Below are positions 51,207 to 58,009 of a stretch of DNA of 58,009 nt, piece by piece (the stretch's first letter is position 1; each line of letters opens with the position of its first letter). The stretch is from Pseudomonadota bacterium (GTDB lineage: Bacteria > Bdellovibrionota > FAC87 > UBA2466). The translations under genes and the position numbers were made by a program. Location: contig RFNO01000056.1 of assembly GCA_009927165.1 (NCBI GenBank), forward strand, positions 1 through 58,009, written 5' to 3'. The notes below the pieces were generated by a model. That model was given only the letters and a program-made list of their open reading frames with translations, had not been told where the DNA came from and did no database searches.

Positions 51207-53444
51207 TTAATAACATAGGTCGGGTTTTCCTTTGCCCTGCTTTTGGCAGATTTGTGCTCGAGTGTTTCCGGCAAATGATGTAATGCGATCGACGACGAAT
51301 CCCGAACGAACGGCAGAATTACCGGCCACTAACTGCCCTTGGTCGTTAAAGCGTTTGTATTCCACTGCCAAATGGCCTGAATAAACGGTTGAATAAGTCC
51401 CAGCGCGGAAAGTTACCGAGGCATCGCATGTTTGTCCGGGTTCAAGGACGACCCCTGCACAACCTGTGACACTGTATTGAGTAGAATCCGTAAAGTTGAG
51501 CCCGGAGACTATATTGACGGCTCGAAGACGATCGATTCGGATTTTGCCACCCCAAGGCCAAGCTTGAACTTTTAGAATACGGGTCTCAACAGCCCCGGGT
51601 TCTTTGTTCGCAAAGTTTAAAGTCTGCTGAGTACCTGCTTGGATGACTGGAGCTCCGCCCATCATCAAGTTCACGGTTCGTGATTCACTCCCGCACGCAA
51701 GAGTAAAATCATTTTTGCCGGAAACCGACCGTTTAAAACTGGTAGCAGAAGTTGCTAAATTCGATACTACTTGTGGATCCCGACCTTGAGGCGCTTGTGT
51801 CAAAGAGCAAGGCCCAGTTGAACCCGGGAAATTCCAGCTCAAGTAAACATCGTTGTGGTTATACCCATATTGTAAACTTGTGCCATCCGCATAGTTAGGT
51901 TCGTAAAAAGTTACTGGATTATAAGCAACGTCTTGATTGGTGCGCACTCTTAAGACGGGTCCAGTGCCAGCATTCATCGTCACTGTCACCGCATTTGAAA
52001 GGGGATCCACCCCAGTTTTAGAGCAGGTAGCCTTAAAATTGGTGGTCTGTGTGATTTGCACTTCTTTAGTACGAGGAACAATTTGCTCCCCTTGAATGCC
52101 TTCCTCGAGTACCGTATTGGTTCCTGAGCAGTTGGTACCTGCGCATTGCTCTAATTTACAAGAATAGCCACTCATGTTTTGAGCAGACCAAGTGATAACG
52201 CTTTTGGCGTTGTAGTCCACGTTGGTAGGTGCTGCTGCAATCGAAATAGCAGCTGAACTGGTGCGAGGATTAGAGACAGCACAAGCGGAACCACTGAGGG
52301 TCAGATCCATTTCATAATTGAGCCCGCCCTGACGACCCACGATTTTTGCGTTACTGCCAGAGACGAACTCTCGCAATTCGTAGGTGGTAGGAAGGGGGGT
52401 GCTGGCATTTAATTTCGCCCAAGAGCCCGTGCAATTGAGTTGTTGAGTAAATTGCTGACCGTCAGATTTAAGCACTTGGAAACTTGCCTGATCATTAGCT
52501 TCACGCACAACTAGCAGATCTACGAAAGCATCTCCGTCAATTTTTCCAGGAATAACTAATTTGGGCTCGGTTCCACTGAGCTGACCGAAGTAATAAGCAC
52601 CCTCTTGAGGAGGAGTGACCATGATCGCTTTAGTATCGCAATTAATATTCAGATTTTGAGAAGCTGGGCTCCCCACGAGACTTCGGCCCATGAAGTCTCC
52701 AGATAAATAGCGATTGCAATCAGACTTCACAATATTCACTGAGCAGCGACCACTTCGATTTTGGCTATCTTTAATGTCAAAGTTAATCACACCGCTCTCT
52801 TGTTTGGTAATCAAAGAGAAAGGCGCTTGGAGATTTGAACCATAGCGAGTATTGAGGTCTGTTTTCAGACTATCTGCTACAGGAGAAGCAAAATAATTCT
52901 CGGTAGGAGAACTAATAGCATCTATTCTTCCCGCTTGGGCAGGAGTGAAAGTTAGTCGAACACTGCCTTGCTGATTCAAATAAGCAGTTGCTGGATAAAT
53001 GGTACAAGTGGGATTAGCTGCCAGTCGAATGTCAAAGGGTTCGGATTCAAATTGAAACGTTCGCACGACTTGTCTCGCGGCATTGAGAATCGAAATAGAG
53101 AAAATCTCAGTCAGACCTTGTGCGGGTTGAGAGTAGGTTTTCCCAATGTAGATGACTCGGCTAAAAGACCGGTCTACGCCTCCAACATTAATTTTGTAAC
53201 CGTACTTACAACTGCTTCCCCCATCTACTCTAAAGTTAACCGTAGATCCCGTATCAAAAACGGGAGGGATGGCCCCCACTGCTTCAATGGTAAAACCGGC
53301 TCCACTCGGGCACTCTGCCGTTGGGGTAGTGGGATCAGTCACTTCTGACTGAAGACCCGTTTTATTCACAGACGTGGTCTTCTTCATACACGCACTCAGC
53401 GTGAATAAGGTCAGAGTAATTCCTAGCATTGAGTATAAACGCAT
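51207..53444 (-). CDS. Large exported lipoprotein with Ig-like / choice-of-anchor-D-like C-terminus
   Basis: The signal peptide has lipobox LSAC (Cys19). The 727-residue mature part is beta-rich, with cysteine pairs in several domains (NPTCTIYPATAYLNQQGSV, GYSCKLEQCAGTNCSG, FKATCSKTGVDP). The C-terminal 130 residues (TQQTLNFANKEPGAVETRILKV ... VTGCAGVVLEPGQTCDASVTF) resemble the ASPM-SPD2-Hydin / choice-of-anchor-D type Ig fold. The protein is not obviously related to the 10.6-17.4 kb lipoproteins. A surface or periplasmic binding role is likely but unproven. Preceded by about 400 bp without a gene. Confidence 0.75.
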   Translation of the reverse strand: MRLYSMLGITLTLFTLSACMKKTTSVNKTGLQSEVTDPTTPTAECPSGAGFTIEAVGAIPPVFDTGSTVNFRVDGGSSCKYGYKINVGGVDRSFSRVIYIGKTYSQPAQGLTEIFSISILNAARQVVRTFQFESEPFDIRLAANPTCTIYPATAYLNQQGSVRLTFTPAQAGRIDAISSPTENYFASPVADSLKTDLNTRYGSNLQAPFSLITKQESGVINFDIKDSQNRSGRCSVNIVKSDCNRYLSGDFMGRSLVGSPASQNLNINCDTKAIMVTPPQEGAYYFGQLSGTEPKLVIPGKIDGDAFVDLLVVREANDQASFQVLKSDGQQFTQQLNCTGSWAKLNASTPLPTTYELREFVSGSNAKIVGRQGGLNYEMDLTLSGSACAVSNPRTSSAAISIAAAPTNVDYNAKSVITWSAQNMSGYSCKLEQCAGTNCSGTNTVLEEGIQGEQIVPRTKEVQITQTTNFKATCSKTGVDPLSNAVTVTMNAGTGPVLRVRTNQDVAYNPVTFYEPNYADGTSLQYGYNHNDVYLSWNFPGSTGPCSLTQAPQGRDPQVVSNLATSATSFKRSVSGKNDFTLACGSESRTVNLMMGGAPVIQAGTQQTLNFANKEPGAVETRILKVQAWPWGGKIRIDRLRAVNIVSGLNFTDSTQYSVTGCAGVVLEPGQTCDASVTFRAGTYSTVYSGHLAVEYKRFNDQGQLVAGNSAVRSGFVVDRITSFAGNTRAQICQKQGKGKPDLCY

Positions 53445-53748
53445 ACACAGTCCCCCTTTTTGGGTATGCCAGTCCCTAATTGAGCACTAACCCCTCAGTT
53501 AGTCTTATCGGTAAGAGCTACGAGATTCCTTATGCAGTGCCGAGGCCAATTGATTACATGCGTAAAACAGTTGCTAACAAGCTAACCAGATGGCGAACTT
53601 TTTTTCGCCCACTTTCGGTATACACCTAAGTATTTGTATTTTTGTTGCTTTTTTGCCTGCCTCTTAAACACCTCTTCGAAAACCCACTCAACCGCACCAT
53701 TCGCCCAAAACCCCTACAGTTTTCACAATTCCCCCTCCCCGAACGGTC

Positions 53749-53772
53749 CTCCCAAAGGTACTCCCAAAGGTA
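53749..53772. repeat. Tandem 12-bp duplication CTCCCAAAGGTA
   Basis: Two identical, directly adjacent copies of CTCCCAAAGGTA (53749-53760 and 53761-53772). They run into the left arm of the inverted repeat and, on the other strand, resemble the TACCT-x-x-GG tandem at 57205-57229. Confidence 0.85.
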
Positions 53773-53815
53773 CGGCCTTACTTTTGGCGCTCCCTACCAA
53801 AAGTAAGGCCGTACC
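53769..53815. repeat. Perfect 19-bp inverted repeat
   Basis: GGTACGGCCTTACTTTTGG (53769-53787) and its exact reverse complement CCAAAAGTAAGGCCGTACC (53797-53815) flank a 9-nt loop. It can form a strong hairpin in RNA or DNA. It is 25 bp upstream of ybeD. No T-tract follows, so it is not a typical terminator. Confidence 0.95.
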
Positions 53816-53840
53816 GGAAGGTTGCTGCTATCATGGAGAG

Positions 53841-54134
53841 ATGACTGAAAAACATCGATTTCCGCCCTTAGAGTTGCTGAAAGCAACGCATCGCTTTCCG
53901 GGGAACTACACGTTTAAAGTAATTGGCGAAAACGAGAATAACTTAGCAGCTCGAGTCGTTGAAACAGCATATATGGCTGCCGGGCCCCACTCCCAGCCCC
54001 GGCATACTGTCAGAGAAACAGATAGCGGAAAGCACATTGCGGTCACTTTGGAAGTAACCGTTGAAACTGCCGAACTGGTGGTTCGTATTTATGAACAACT
54101 GGTCAATTTAAAAGGCGTCATCCTCGTTCTTTAA
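53841..54134 (+). CDS. ybeD: YbeD-type DUF493 family protein
   Basis: The frame is open far upstream through low-complexity DNA, but the family starts at the ATG at 53841 (MTEKHRFPPLELLKATHRFPGNYTFKVIGENE), preceded by GGAGAG. At 97 residues it is standard for DUF493/YbeD: beta-alpha-beta ACT-like fold, with P-x-x-Y-x-F-K-V-I-G near the start and VTVETAELVVRIYEQLVNLKGVILVL at the end. A regulatory small protein of unclear role, near lipoate genes in E. coli but not here. Its stop overlaps the convergent Smr gene by 4 bp. Confidence 0.85.
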   Translation: MTEKHRFPPLELLKATHRFPGNYTFKVIGENENNLAARVVETAYMAAGPHSQPRHTVRETDSGKHIAVTLEVTVETAELVVRIYEQLVNLKGVILVL

Positions 54135-54595
54135 AAATACACTCGAGTTATTCCTGCATTTCCCTGCTCCAGTTCAAATCGTTTTACAGTGGGCGTCTTT
54201 TTTAGATAATCATGAACGGCTTGCAGCAAGCGTCCTGTTCCCAGTCCATGAAGAATTTGCACTTGGTCTTTATCCGCCAAAATGGCTTGATCAAGAAAGT
54301 GAGCCACTTTTGGGAGGGCTTCTTCCACTCTCAGTCCATGAAGGTCTAAAATTTCAGGCATTTTCTCGCGCGTAATTTCCCCTTCCACAGGCAGCTTTTT
54401 GGGTTTGAGTTTTTCGCTGAGGTGCTTCCATTTCTCCGGAGGGGCTTCCACCAGGTCTTTTGGCTTAACCTCTAAACTGATCGCTCCCACCCCTACCCGA
54501 TAGGTTCCCTTGGAAGTTACTTCAAGCACCACGCCGTCTTGTCCCAGCTTTTTGAGCCTAACCTTGTCTCCTACTTTGAAAGCTTGCTCTGCCAT
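54131..54595 (-). CDS. Smr-domain protein resembling a detached MutS2 C-terminus
   Basis: At 154 residues, residues 5-50 form a KOW-like beta barrel (FKVGDKVRLKKLGQDGVVLEVTSKGTYRVGVGAISLEVKPKDLVE), exactly like the segment before the Smr domain in MutS2. Residues 78-154 form a Smr domain with LDLHGLRVEEAL, HGLGTGRLLQAVHDYL and an ITRVYF end. The MutS-like ATPase and lever parts are missing and nothing in the neighbourhood encodes them. Smr domains nick or bind branched DNA or cleave RNA, with H-G-x-G (HGLGTG) and LDxHG as active motifs. The role may be in DNA repair or ribosome rescue. Divergent from the dCMP deaminase gene. Confidence 0.88.
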   Translation of the reverse strand: MAEQAFKVGDKVRLKKLGQDGVVLEVTSKGTYRVGVGAISLEVKPKDLVEAPPEKWKHLSEKLKPKKLPVEGEITREKMPEILDLHGLRVEEALPKVAHFLDQAILADKDQVQILHGLGTGRLLQAVHDYLKKTPTVKRFELEQGNAGITRVYF

Positions 54596-54636
54596 TTGAC
54601 GTCCCCTTCTAAATTTGCAACAACTTGTCCGTACCC

Positions 54637-55194
54637 ATGGAAAAAATCACGGAAAACAATTCCAGCCATTTGGTCAATTTTGTACCGGTTAAGTCCCAAC
54701 TCCAATGGGATGAATACTTCATGCTTCAAGCCATGCTGGCCAGCTATAAAAGCAAAGATCCTCATACCAAAGTAGGCTGCGTCTTTGTAGATGAAAACAA
54801 TCATCAAATCACGATGGGATATAACGGAGCTGTTGCTGGGATTGATGAAAGCCAAATTCCTTGGGGCAATGACCGGACCGTCCCGCTGGAGTACCAGAAA
54901 TATGGCTACGTTATTCATAGTGAAGCCAATGCTATTTCTCACGCAAGAGGCAACCTGAAAGGATCGCGGGGTTACGTGACGCTATTTCCTTGTAACGAGT
55001 GCGCAAAGCTCATTGCAAGCCAACGAGTAGGTGAAATCATCTATTTATCAGACAAGTACCGGGACACTTCAGAAAATCGAATTGCAAAAAAAATATTTGA
55101 TTTGGCGGGCATTCGATACCGGCAACTCATCTTGGATCAAACACTGGTCGATGGGCTTCAGACCTATCTCTCAACTTTACTAAAGAATCTTTAG
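54637..55194 (+). CDS. dCMP/deoxycytidylate deaminase family protein
   Basis: The ATG at 54637 is preferred to the TTG at 54625. It has WDEYFMLQAMLASYKSKDPHTKVGCVFVD, zinc ligand His and proton shuttle Glu in VIHSEANAI, and zinc-ligand cysteines in FPCNECAKLI. GYNGAVAGIDES and TDKYRD-like SDKYRDTSENRIAKKIFDLAGIRYRQL follow the dCMP deaminase pattern. It makes dUMP for thymidylate synthesis. At 186 residues it is slightly longer than ComEB at the N-terminus. Likely co-transcribed with the next gene, 11 bp further on. Confidence 0.88.
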   Translation: MEKITENNSSHLVNFVPVKSQLQWDEYFMLQAMLASYKSKDPHTKVGCVFVDENNHQITMGYNGAVAGIDESQIPWGNDRTVPLEYQKYGYVIHSEANAISHARGNLKGSRGYVTLFPCNECAKLIASQRVGEIIYLSDKYRDTSENRIAKKIFDLAGIRYRQLILDQTLVDGLQTYLSTLLKNL

Positions 55195-55205
55195 AGAGAT
55201 TATCG

Positions 55206-56369
55206 GTGGAGACTCAATCCTCACAATCAGATTCTGCTAGCTCAGTTATCCCGTTTTTGATTTCTCAAGAATCCACGCGCCCCAAAGGAATTGAACCCCA
55301 ACTACTTCTAAGCCAAGTTTTCAATACTGCTCCTTATTTGAGAGATTGGTCTACCGACCATCCTGCGGATAGACAGTATCTGCGTATCTTACTCTCTCAA
55401 ACACATGCCACTTCATGGGATGATTTTAGTTGGGCCACTTACTTTGACTTCTGTGTAGCTGCTCACTTTGCAACGGTAGCTACGTTCGTCCCCACGGATG
55501 TAGATAATCACATTCGATTTAAATTATGGAATCCCGAGCTAGAGGATGAATCGATTCATCAGATGGCTCAAACGGTAATTGAAAGTTTTTCTTGGAATAC
55601 CCGAGTTCTTTCTAGTCGCTGGCTCACTTCTCCTGCCGGCAGGACAATCGAAGGACACAAAGGGGAATGGTTTAGCATCGCTGCAGCAGCTTACGGAGCG
55701 ACTCGACACCGATTGCCCCAAATAGCACAGGAACTTTTGTCACTCATCGCATGGGAAATTGAAAACGAAGCTTTGGTTTTTAAAGACTTCAAAGAAGCCG
55801 GAGATGGAATCTCTCTTCTGAAAGCTTCAGTACTCATGGCGCACAACCTGGGGGATCTGGAAAGAGTGATTGAAATGTGGGGACTAAAACAGGGAGATCC
55901 GCTTTTCAATTTAAATGAGTCAATTAAGACAGATGCATCATTTAGTTCTCCTATCGAGAAAGCCGCAATTCTCAACAGAGATATTATGGCTTTGGAAAAT
56001 CACAGACACTTCGCTTTGAGACAACCCAGGCCCATCAGGAAAAGCGTCGATTTTCTTTTGCCATTAGGTCCTTTCTTCGATGATTGGGGAAAAACGTTGG
56101 CTACTCATCCAGAGCTCTCCTTGGAGGACTTGGGAATCATTGTCGAAGCGCTGATTCAAGGTTGGGCAAAACTCGCAGGACCTGTGGGATATGCGCGGGC
56201 ACTCGTTGGAATAGAAGCCCATTATCCGGGAGGGATGAAAGAACTACTCAAACCGCTTCCCTCTCGAGTGGCAAAACTATGGACGACCGGCCCTTTACGT
56301 CAACTCTGCACGATTTCCCAATCTCGCTTTGAAGCCCAATGGAATCAGCTTGGGCTGAAAAAAGGGTAA
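55206..56369 (+). CDS. Protein of unknown function, helical
   Basis: It starts with GTG 11 bp after the deaminase stop. At 387 residues it is rich in helix-forming segments and tryptophan, has no signal peptide and no membrane segment. Notable blocks are HKGEWFSIAAAAYGATRH, LGDLERVIEMWGLKQGDPLF and LGPFFDDWGKTLATHPELSLEDLGIIVEALIQGWAKLAGPVGYARALVGIEAHYPGGMKELLKPLP. I do not recognise any family. Its place beside dCMP deaminase does not suggest a function. It ends in a candidate terminator. Confidence 0.65.
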   Translation: METQSSQSDSASSVIPFLISQESTRPKGIEPQLLLSQVFNTAPYLRDWSTDHPADRQYLRILLSQTHATSWDDFSWATYFDFCVAAHFATVATFVPTDVDNHIRFKLWNPELEDESIHQMAQTVIESFSWNTRVLSSRWLTSPAGRTIEGHKGEWFSIAAAAYGATRHRLPQIAQELLSLIAWEIENEALVFKDFKEAGDGISLLKASVLMAHNLGDLERVIEMWGLKQGDPLFNLNESIKTDASFSSPIEKAAILNRDIMALENHRHFALRQPRPIRKSVDFLLPLGPFFDDWGKTLATHPELSLEDLGIIVEALIQGWAKLAGPVGYARALVGIEAHYPGGMKELLKPLPSRVAKLWTTGPLRQLCTISQSRFEAQWNQLGLKKG

Positions 56370-56380
56370 GCCCTTTTCTT
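56352..56380 (+). terminator. Weak candidate terminator
   Basis: GGGCT (56352-56356) pairs with AGCCC (56369-56373) over a 12-nt loop, then TTTTCTTT. An inner AAAAGGG / CCCTTTT pairing is an alternative. It overlaps the stop codon of the preceding gene. Confidence 0.4.
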
Positions 56381-56463
56381 TGTATTCTCCATGAATACCC
56401 CATCTCACTGGCCTTCCGCTTGCTTTAGTGGTGAGCCCTCACAAAAGGGCATGAGGTGCGTAA

Positions 56464-57183
56464 GTGGTCAAACGCTGTCTGTTTTTTTGTCTCTGTACTT
56501 TTTTGGTGCTGGGGACTTCTTTCTCTCCCATCTCAGAAAGAATGCTGAACTCACATCGGGAAGAGCCGCAAAAGAGAACTTGTTTCGGAGTTCTCAAAAA
56601 ACTTTCTCTGATGGTCTTAGATAAATCAGCTCTGATTACGGTGGCCACCCTGGGAGCGTGGGCTGGTTCCGAGTATGCAGGGGTGCAATCTCAAGCACCC
56701 TTGGTAGGACTCTCTATTTATCTGGATTACGACAGTGTTTTAAATCACCTCAATTCCGAAGAACGAGCCGAACTCGAAGCGAAGAAAAAAAATCCGGCAC
56801 GCATCGCCGAAATTTTAAACAATCATCTCTTTCGAAAAACAGGAGAAGCCGGAGAAATGTTTCCCTATCTTCATCCCCTAATGGCTTCTGATTATTTTGG
56901 GGAAACGCCTCCCGATACCAACGTGTGCCGACACAAAGCACTTATCATGAAAGCCATCATGGAACATTTAGGCATTTCAGTAAAACTCGTCACGGGCACT
57001 ATCAAATCGGATGATGGATTCTCGGGGAGTCACGTTTGGATCTATTTGCCGGAAATCAACAAAGTAGCCGATCCGATGAACAATGCGTTGGTTTCCCCCC
57101 AGGATTATGAACGCATTTTCCAAGCACAAACTAATTATGGACTTATGCATTTCGCAAAGCCGATTGGTGTTTTGGCCAGATGA
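56464..57183 (+). CDS. Exported transglutaminase-like protein (EDR1-like fold)
   Basis: It starts with GTG after GAGGTG, with a signal peptide (MVKRCLFFCLCTFLVLGTSF). At 239 residues the last 110 contain a Cys-His-Asp arrangement typical of transglutaminase/papain-fold proteins: NVCRHKALIMKAIMEHLGISVKLVTG, SHVWIYLP and VADPMN. The C-R-H-K-A and H-x-W and A-D-P spacing match the EDR1/transglutaminase-like group. Activity could be peptide cleavage or cross-linking. It lies next to a dispersed repeat and IS remnant and is not linked to a cytoplasmic partner. Confidence 0.7.
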   Translation: MVKRCLFFCLCTFLVLGTSFSPISERMLNSHREEPQKRTCFGVLKKLSLMVLDKSALITVATLGAWAGSEYAGVQSQAPLVGLSIYLDYDSVLNHLNSEERAELEAKKKNPARIAEILNNHLFRKTGEAGEMFPYLHPLMASDYFGETPPDTNVCRHKALIMKAIMEHLGISVKLVTGTIKSDDGFSGSHVWIYLPEINKVADPMNNALVSPQDYERIFQAQTNYGLMHFAKPIGVLAR

Positions 57184-57189
57184 GGACAG

Positions 57190-57208
57190 CCAAAAGTAAG
57201 GCCGTACC
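57190..57208. repeat. Third copy of the 19-bp repeat
   Basis: CCAAAAGTAAGGCCGTACC is identical to the right arm at 53797-53815. It begins 7 bp after the stop of the transglutaminase-like gene and is followed by a tandem 13-bp repeat. Confidence 0.95.
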
Positions 57209-57229
57209 TGGTGGTAGTACCTGGTGGTA
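57205..57229. repeat. Tandem TACCTGGTGGTA repeat
   Basis: TACCTGGTGGTA occurs at 57205-57216 and 57218-57229 (period 13). It overlaps the 19-bp repeat on one side and touches the IS remnant on the other. Confidence 0.9.
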
Positions 57230-57494
57230 TTTTTAAAAATATCTCGCTCCATTTCAGCTCGCCTCAGCTCTTGCTCGAGCCGACGAATCTCTTCGTCTCT
57301 GGGCAGTAACTTCCCTGAACCCGGAAACTAGCTAATCCCGTTCTCACTAAATTGCCTTACCCACAATGCCAAGGCACTGACGGATACTCCTGAGTCCTGA
57401 GCAGCCCGAGTTCTACTTAAGCCTTTCTCAAGAACGAGTTTAACTGCCTCTAATTTAAACTCTTTTGTGTATGATTTTGTTTTCCCTTACTCAT
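57230..57494 (-). pseudogene. IS3-type orfA transposase, frameshifted and with in-frame stop
   Basis: Starting at the ATG (57494) the first five codons read MSKGK. A frameshift near 57480 moves into the frame reading KSYTKEFKLEAVKLVLEKGL, SRTRAAQDSGVSVSALALWV and RQFSENGIS. A TAG at 57328-57330 interrupts. FPGSGKLLPRDEEIRRLEQE and LRRAEMERDIFKN follow. These are the helix-turn-helix and leucine-zipper parts of Transposase_8 OrfA proteins. The expected last residues are replaced by repeat-derived sequence. Not functional. Confidence 0.85.
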
Positions 57495-57573
57495 CTTCTT
57501 CCCCTTTATTTAAACGGGCCAACTCGTACCACAACTTCCAGGTTCTCTGACTCCGTTTTTTTGAGGAAGGTCA
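57230..57573 (-). mobile_element. Truncated IS3-family element
   Basis: A decayed orfA with its leader, but no orfB. Reading leftwards, a plausible left end TGACCTTCCTCAAAAAAACG begins at 57573, about 80 bp before the orfA ATG, a usual IS3 distance. The other end is lost: the element stops at the tandem repeat at 57229. Confidence 0.55.
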
Positions 57574-57607
57574 ATCTTTGAGATCTGAGTACGAAATGTA
57601 TACTTTT

Positions 57608-58009
57608 TTAGGGTAAAACACAGCGCACTGGTTGCAAAAACGTAGCATCTTCACACCCCCAGAAATCACAAGGAAAGCTGCTATCTCGCCACAAATGATA
57701 AATATAGCCCCGCCCATAATGCCAGTTTCCTGGGTCACCAGAGGCAGTCCAAGTCCAATTCGACAGGCTAGGAACCCCATTTGACGATGCATACGTAGGG
57801 GTGATTCCATCACCGTTGGGTAGCTGTTGGTAAGAGGAGGTAAATGGCTGCGGAACTGGGGCAGTGGTTTCATAGAGCACGGGTAGCCTCATCCCTTTAT
57901 CCGCACACGTTTTGATATTGCCTTCGTAGTAAGAGGCCAGAACCCTCTTCGAGGAGGTGGGATTAATCAGATTGGTAGTGCTGTTCCAATACATTAAATA
58001 ATCCTCGCC
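57608..58009 (-). CDS. C-terminal part of an Lcl/DUF1566-type surface protein (cut by window end)
   Basis: The frame is open to the window edge, so the start lies outside and about 133 residues are visible. The sequence parallels the C-terminus of the 12809-15424 lipoprotein: YYEGNIKTCADKGMRLPVLYE against the NIKTCNVLGMRLPVLYE block, a W-T-A-T/S segment in the middle and a final PVRCVLP matching QVRCVLPES. The shared cysteine pair (TC...RC) is kept. It is probably a further member of the same lipoprotein group, beside an IS remnant. Confidence 0.75.
   Translation of the reverse strand, partial: GEDYLMYWNSTTNLINPTSSKRVLASYYEGNIKTCADKGMRLPVLYETTAPVPQPFTSSYQQLPNGDGITPTYASSNGVPSLSNWTWTASGDPGNWHYGRGYIYHLWRDSSFPCDFWGCEDATFLQPVRCVLP

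Larger units (their letters stand above)
53445..53840. other. Intergenic region carrying a dispersed-repeat element
   Basis: No gene is seen in 396 bp. The left part (53445-53740) is the leader and promoter area of the leftward lipoprotein and has a small hairpin ACTAAC-CCCTCA-GTTAGT (53486-53503). The right part holds a tandem 12-bp duplication and a perfect 19-bp inverted repeat, which sits just before ybeD. Confidence 0.6.

Noticed and set aside
53769-53815. Inverted repeat as a rho-independent terminator
   Set aside because: No T-tract follows on either strand, and the same 19-mer occurs alone elsewhere, so a dispersed repeat is the better reading.
53634-53840. Longer N-terminus for the YbeD protein
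   Set aside because: The upstream codons cross the inverted repeat and encode low-complexity Pro/Thr sequence; the family begins at the ATG at 53841.
53749-57229. CRISPR array
   Set aside because: The repeats are too few, lack spacers of regular length, and no cas gene is present.
57571-57873. Separate ORF on the minus strand before the window end
   Set aside because: It is an alternative frame of the Lcl/DUF1566-type fragment, which has clear similarity to the 12809 protein.

Overview
The window looks like chromosome of a Gram-negative bacterium. I infer a member of Bdellovibrionota (Oligoflexia / Bdellovibrio-like), with moderate confidence. The reasons are the density of predicted lipoproteins and outer-membrane proteins, FecR-domain proteins without a FecI sigma factor, a CHASE2 adenylate cyclase, a lysine-rich SWIB-domain protein, an eight-cysteine lipoprotein and roughly even GC content. 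This is inference from gene content; no rRNA or tRNA gene is present to settle it.

Layout. 1-4.8 kb: tail of an MFS transporter, a TrhO-RluA fusion for RNA modification, an SDR/DUF2867 protein and a secreted protein. 4.8-6.8 kb: a long structured leader and a proline/glycine-rich exported protein. 6.8-20 kb: an envelope locus transcribed leftwards, with two FecR paralogues, three lipoproteins that share an N-terminal domain but end in different adhesion-like modules, a CHASE2 adenylate cyclase and a patatin-like lipoprotein. It is divergent from a TPR-plus-beta-barrel outer-membrane protein. 20.3-25.4 kb: a tightly coupled four-gene operon (Fe/2-oxoglutarate oxygenase, aspartase-like lyase, aldehyde dehydrogenase, BCCT transporter) behind a palindromic operator, probably for uptake and breakdown of a quaternary amine or amino-acid-like compound.

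25.5-28.1 kb: a carotenoid-tailoring cassette (CruF hydratase, glycosyltransferase, acyltransferase). 28.2-31.5 kb: a TIGR02466-type oxygenase, two tandem YkgJ-type cysteine-cluster proteins and a B12-binding radical SAM protein. 31.8-34.7 kb: an RRM protein and an ABC importer of NMT1/THI5 type. 34.8-43 kb: RNA modification and housekeeping genes (TrmA/RlmD-type methyltransferase, Dus, RluA-type synthase, HrpB, TcdA, TatD, exported MsrA, a methyltransferase). 43.1-47.5 kb: a short MgtE, a VIT-type transporter and LeuS. 47.6-53.4 kb: the SWIB protein, an eight-cysteine lipoprotein, FtsH, a membrane protein and a large lipoprotein.

53.4-58 kb is a mixed region: ybeD, a stand-alone Smr protein, a dCMP deaminase, an unknown protein and a transglutaminase-like protein, with a small dispersed repeat family, a decayed IS3-type element, and at the edge the C-terminus of another lipoprotein related to the 12.8-15.4 kb one.

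The best candidates for an undescribed system are the FecR / variable-lipoprotein / CHASE2-cyclase / TPR-barrel locus, read here as a possible envelope-to-cAMP signalling or surface-display system, and the operator-controlled four-gene catabolic operon.
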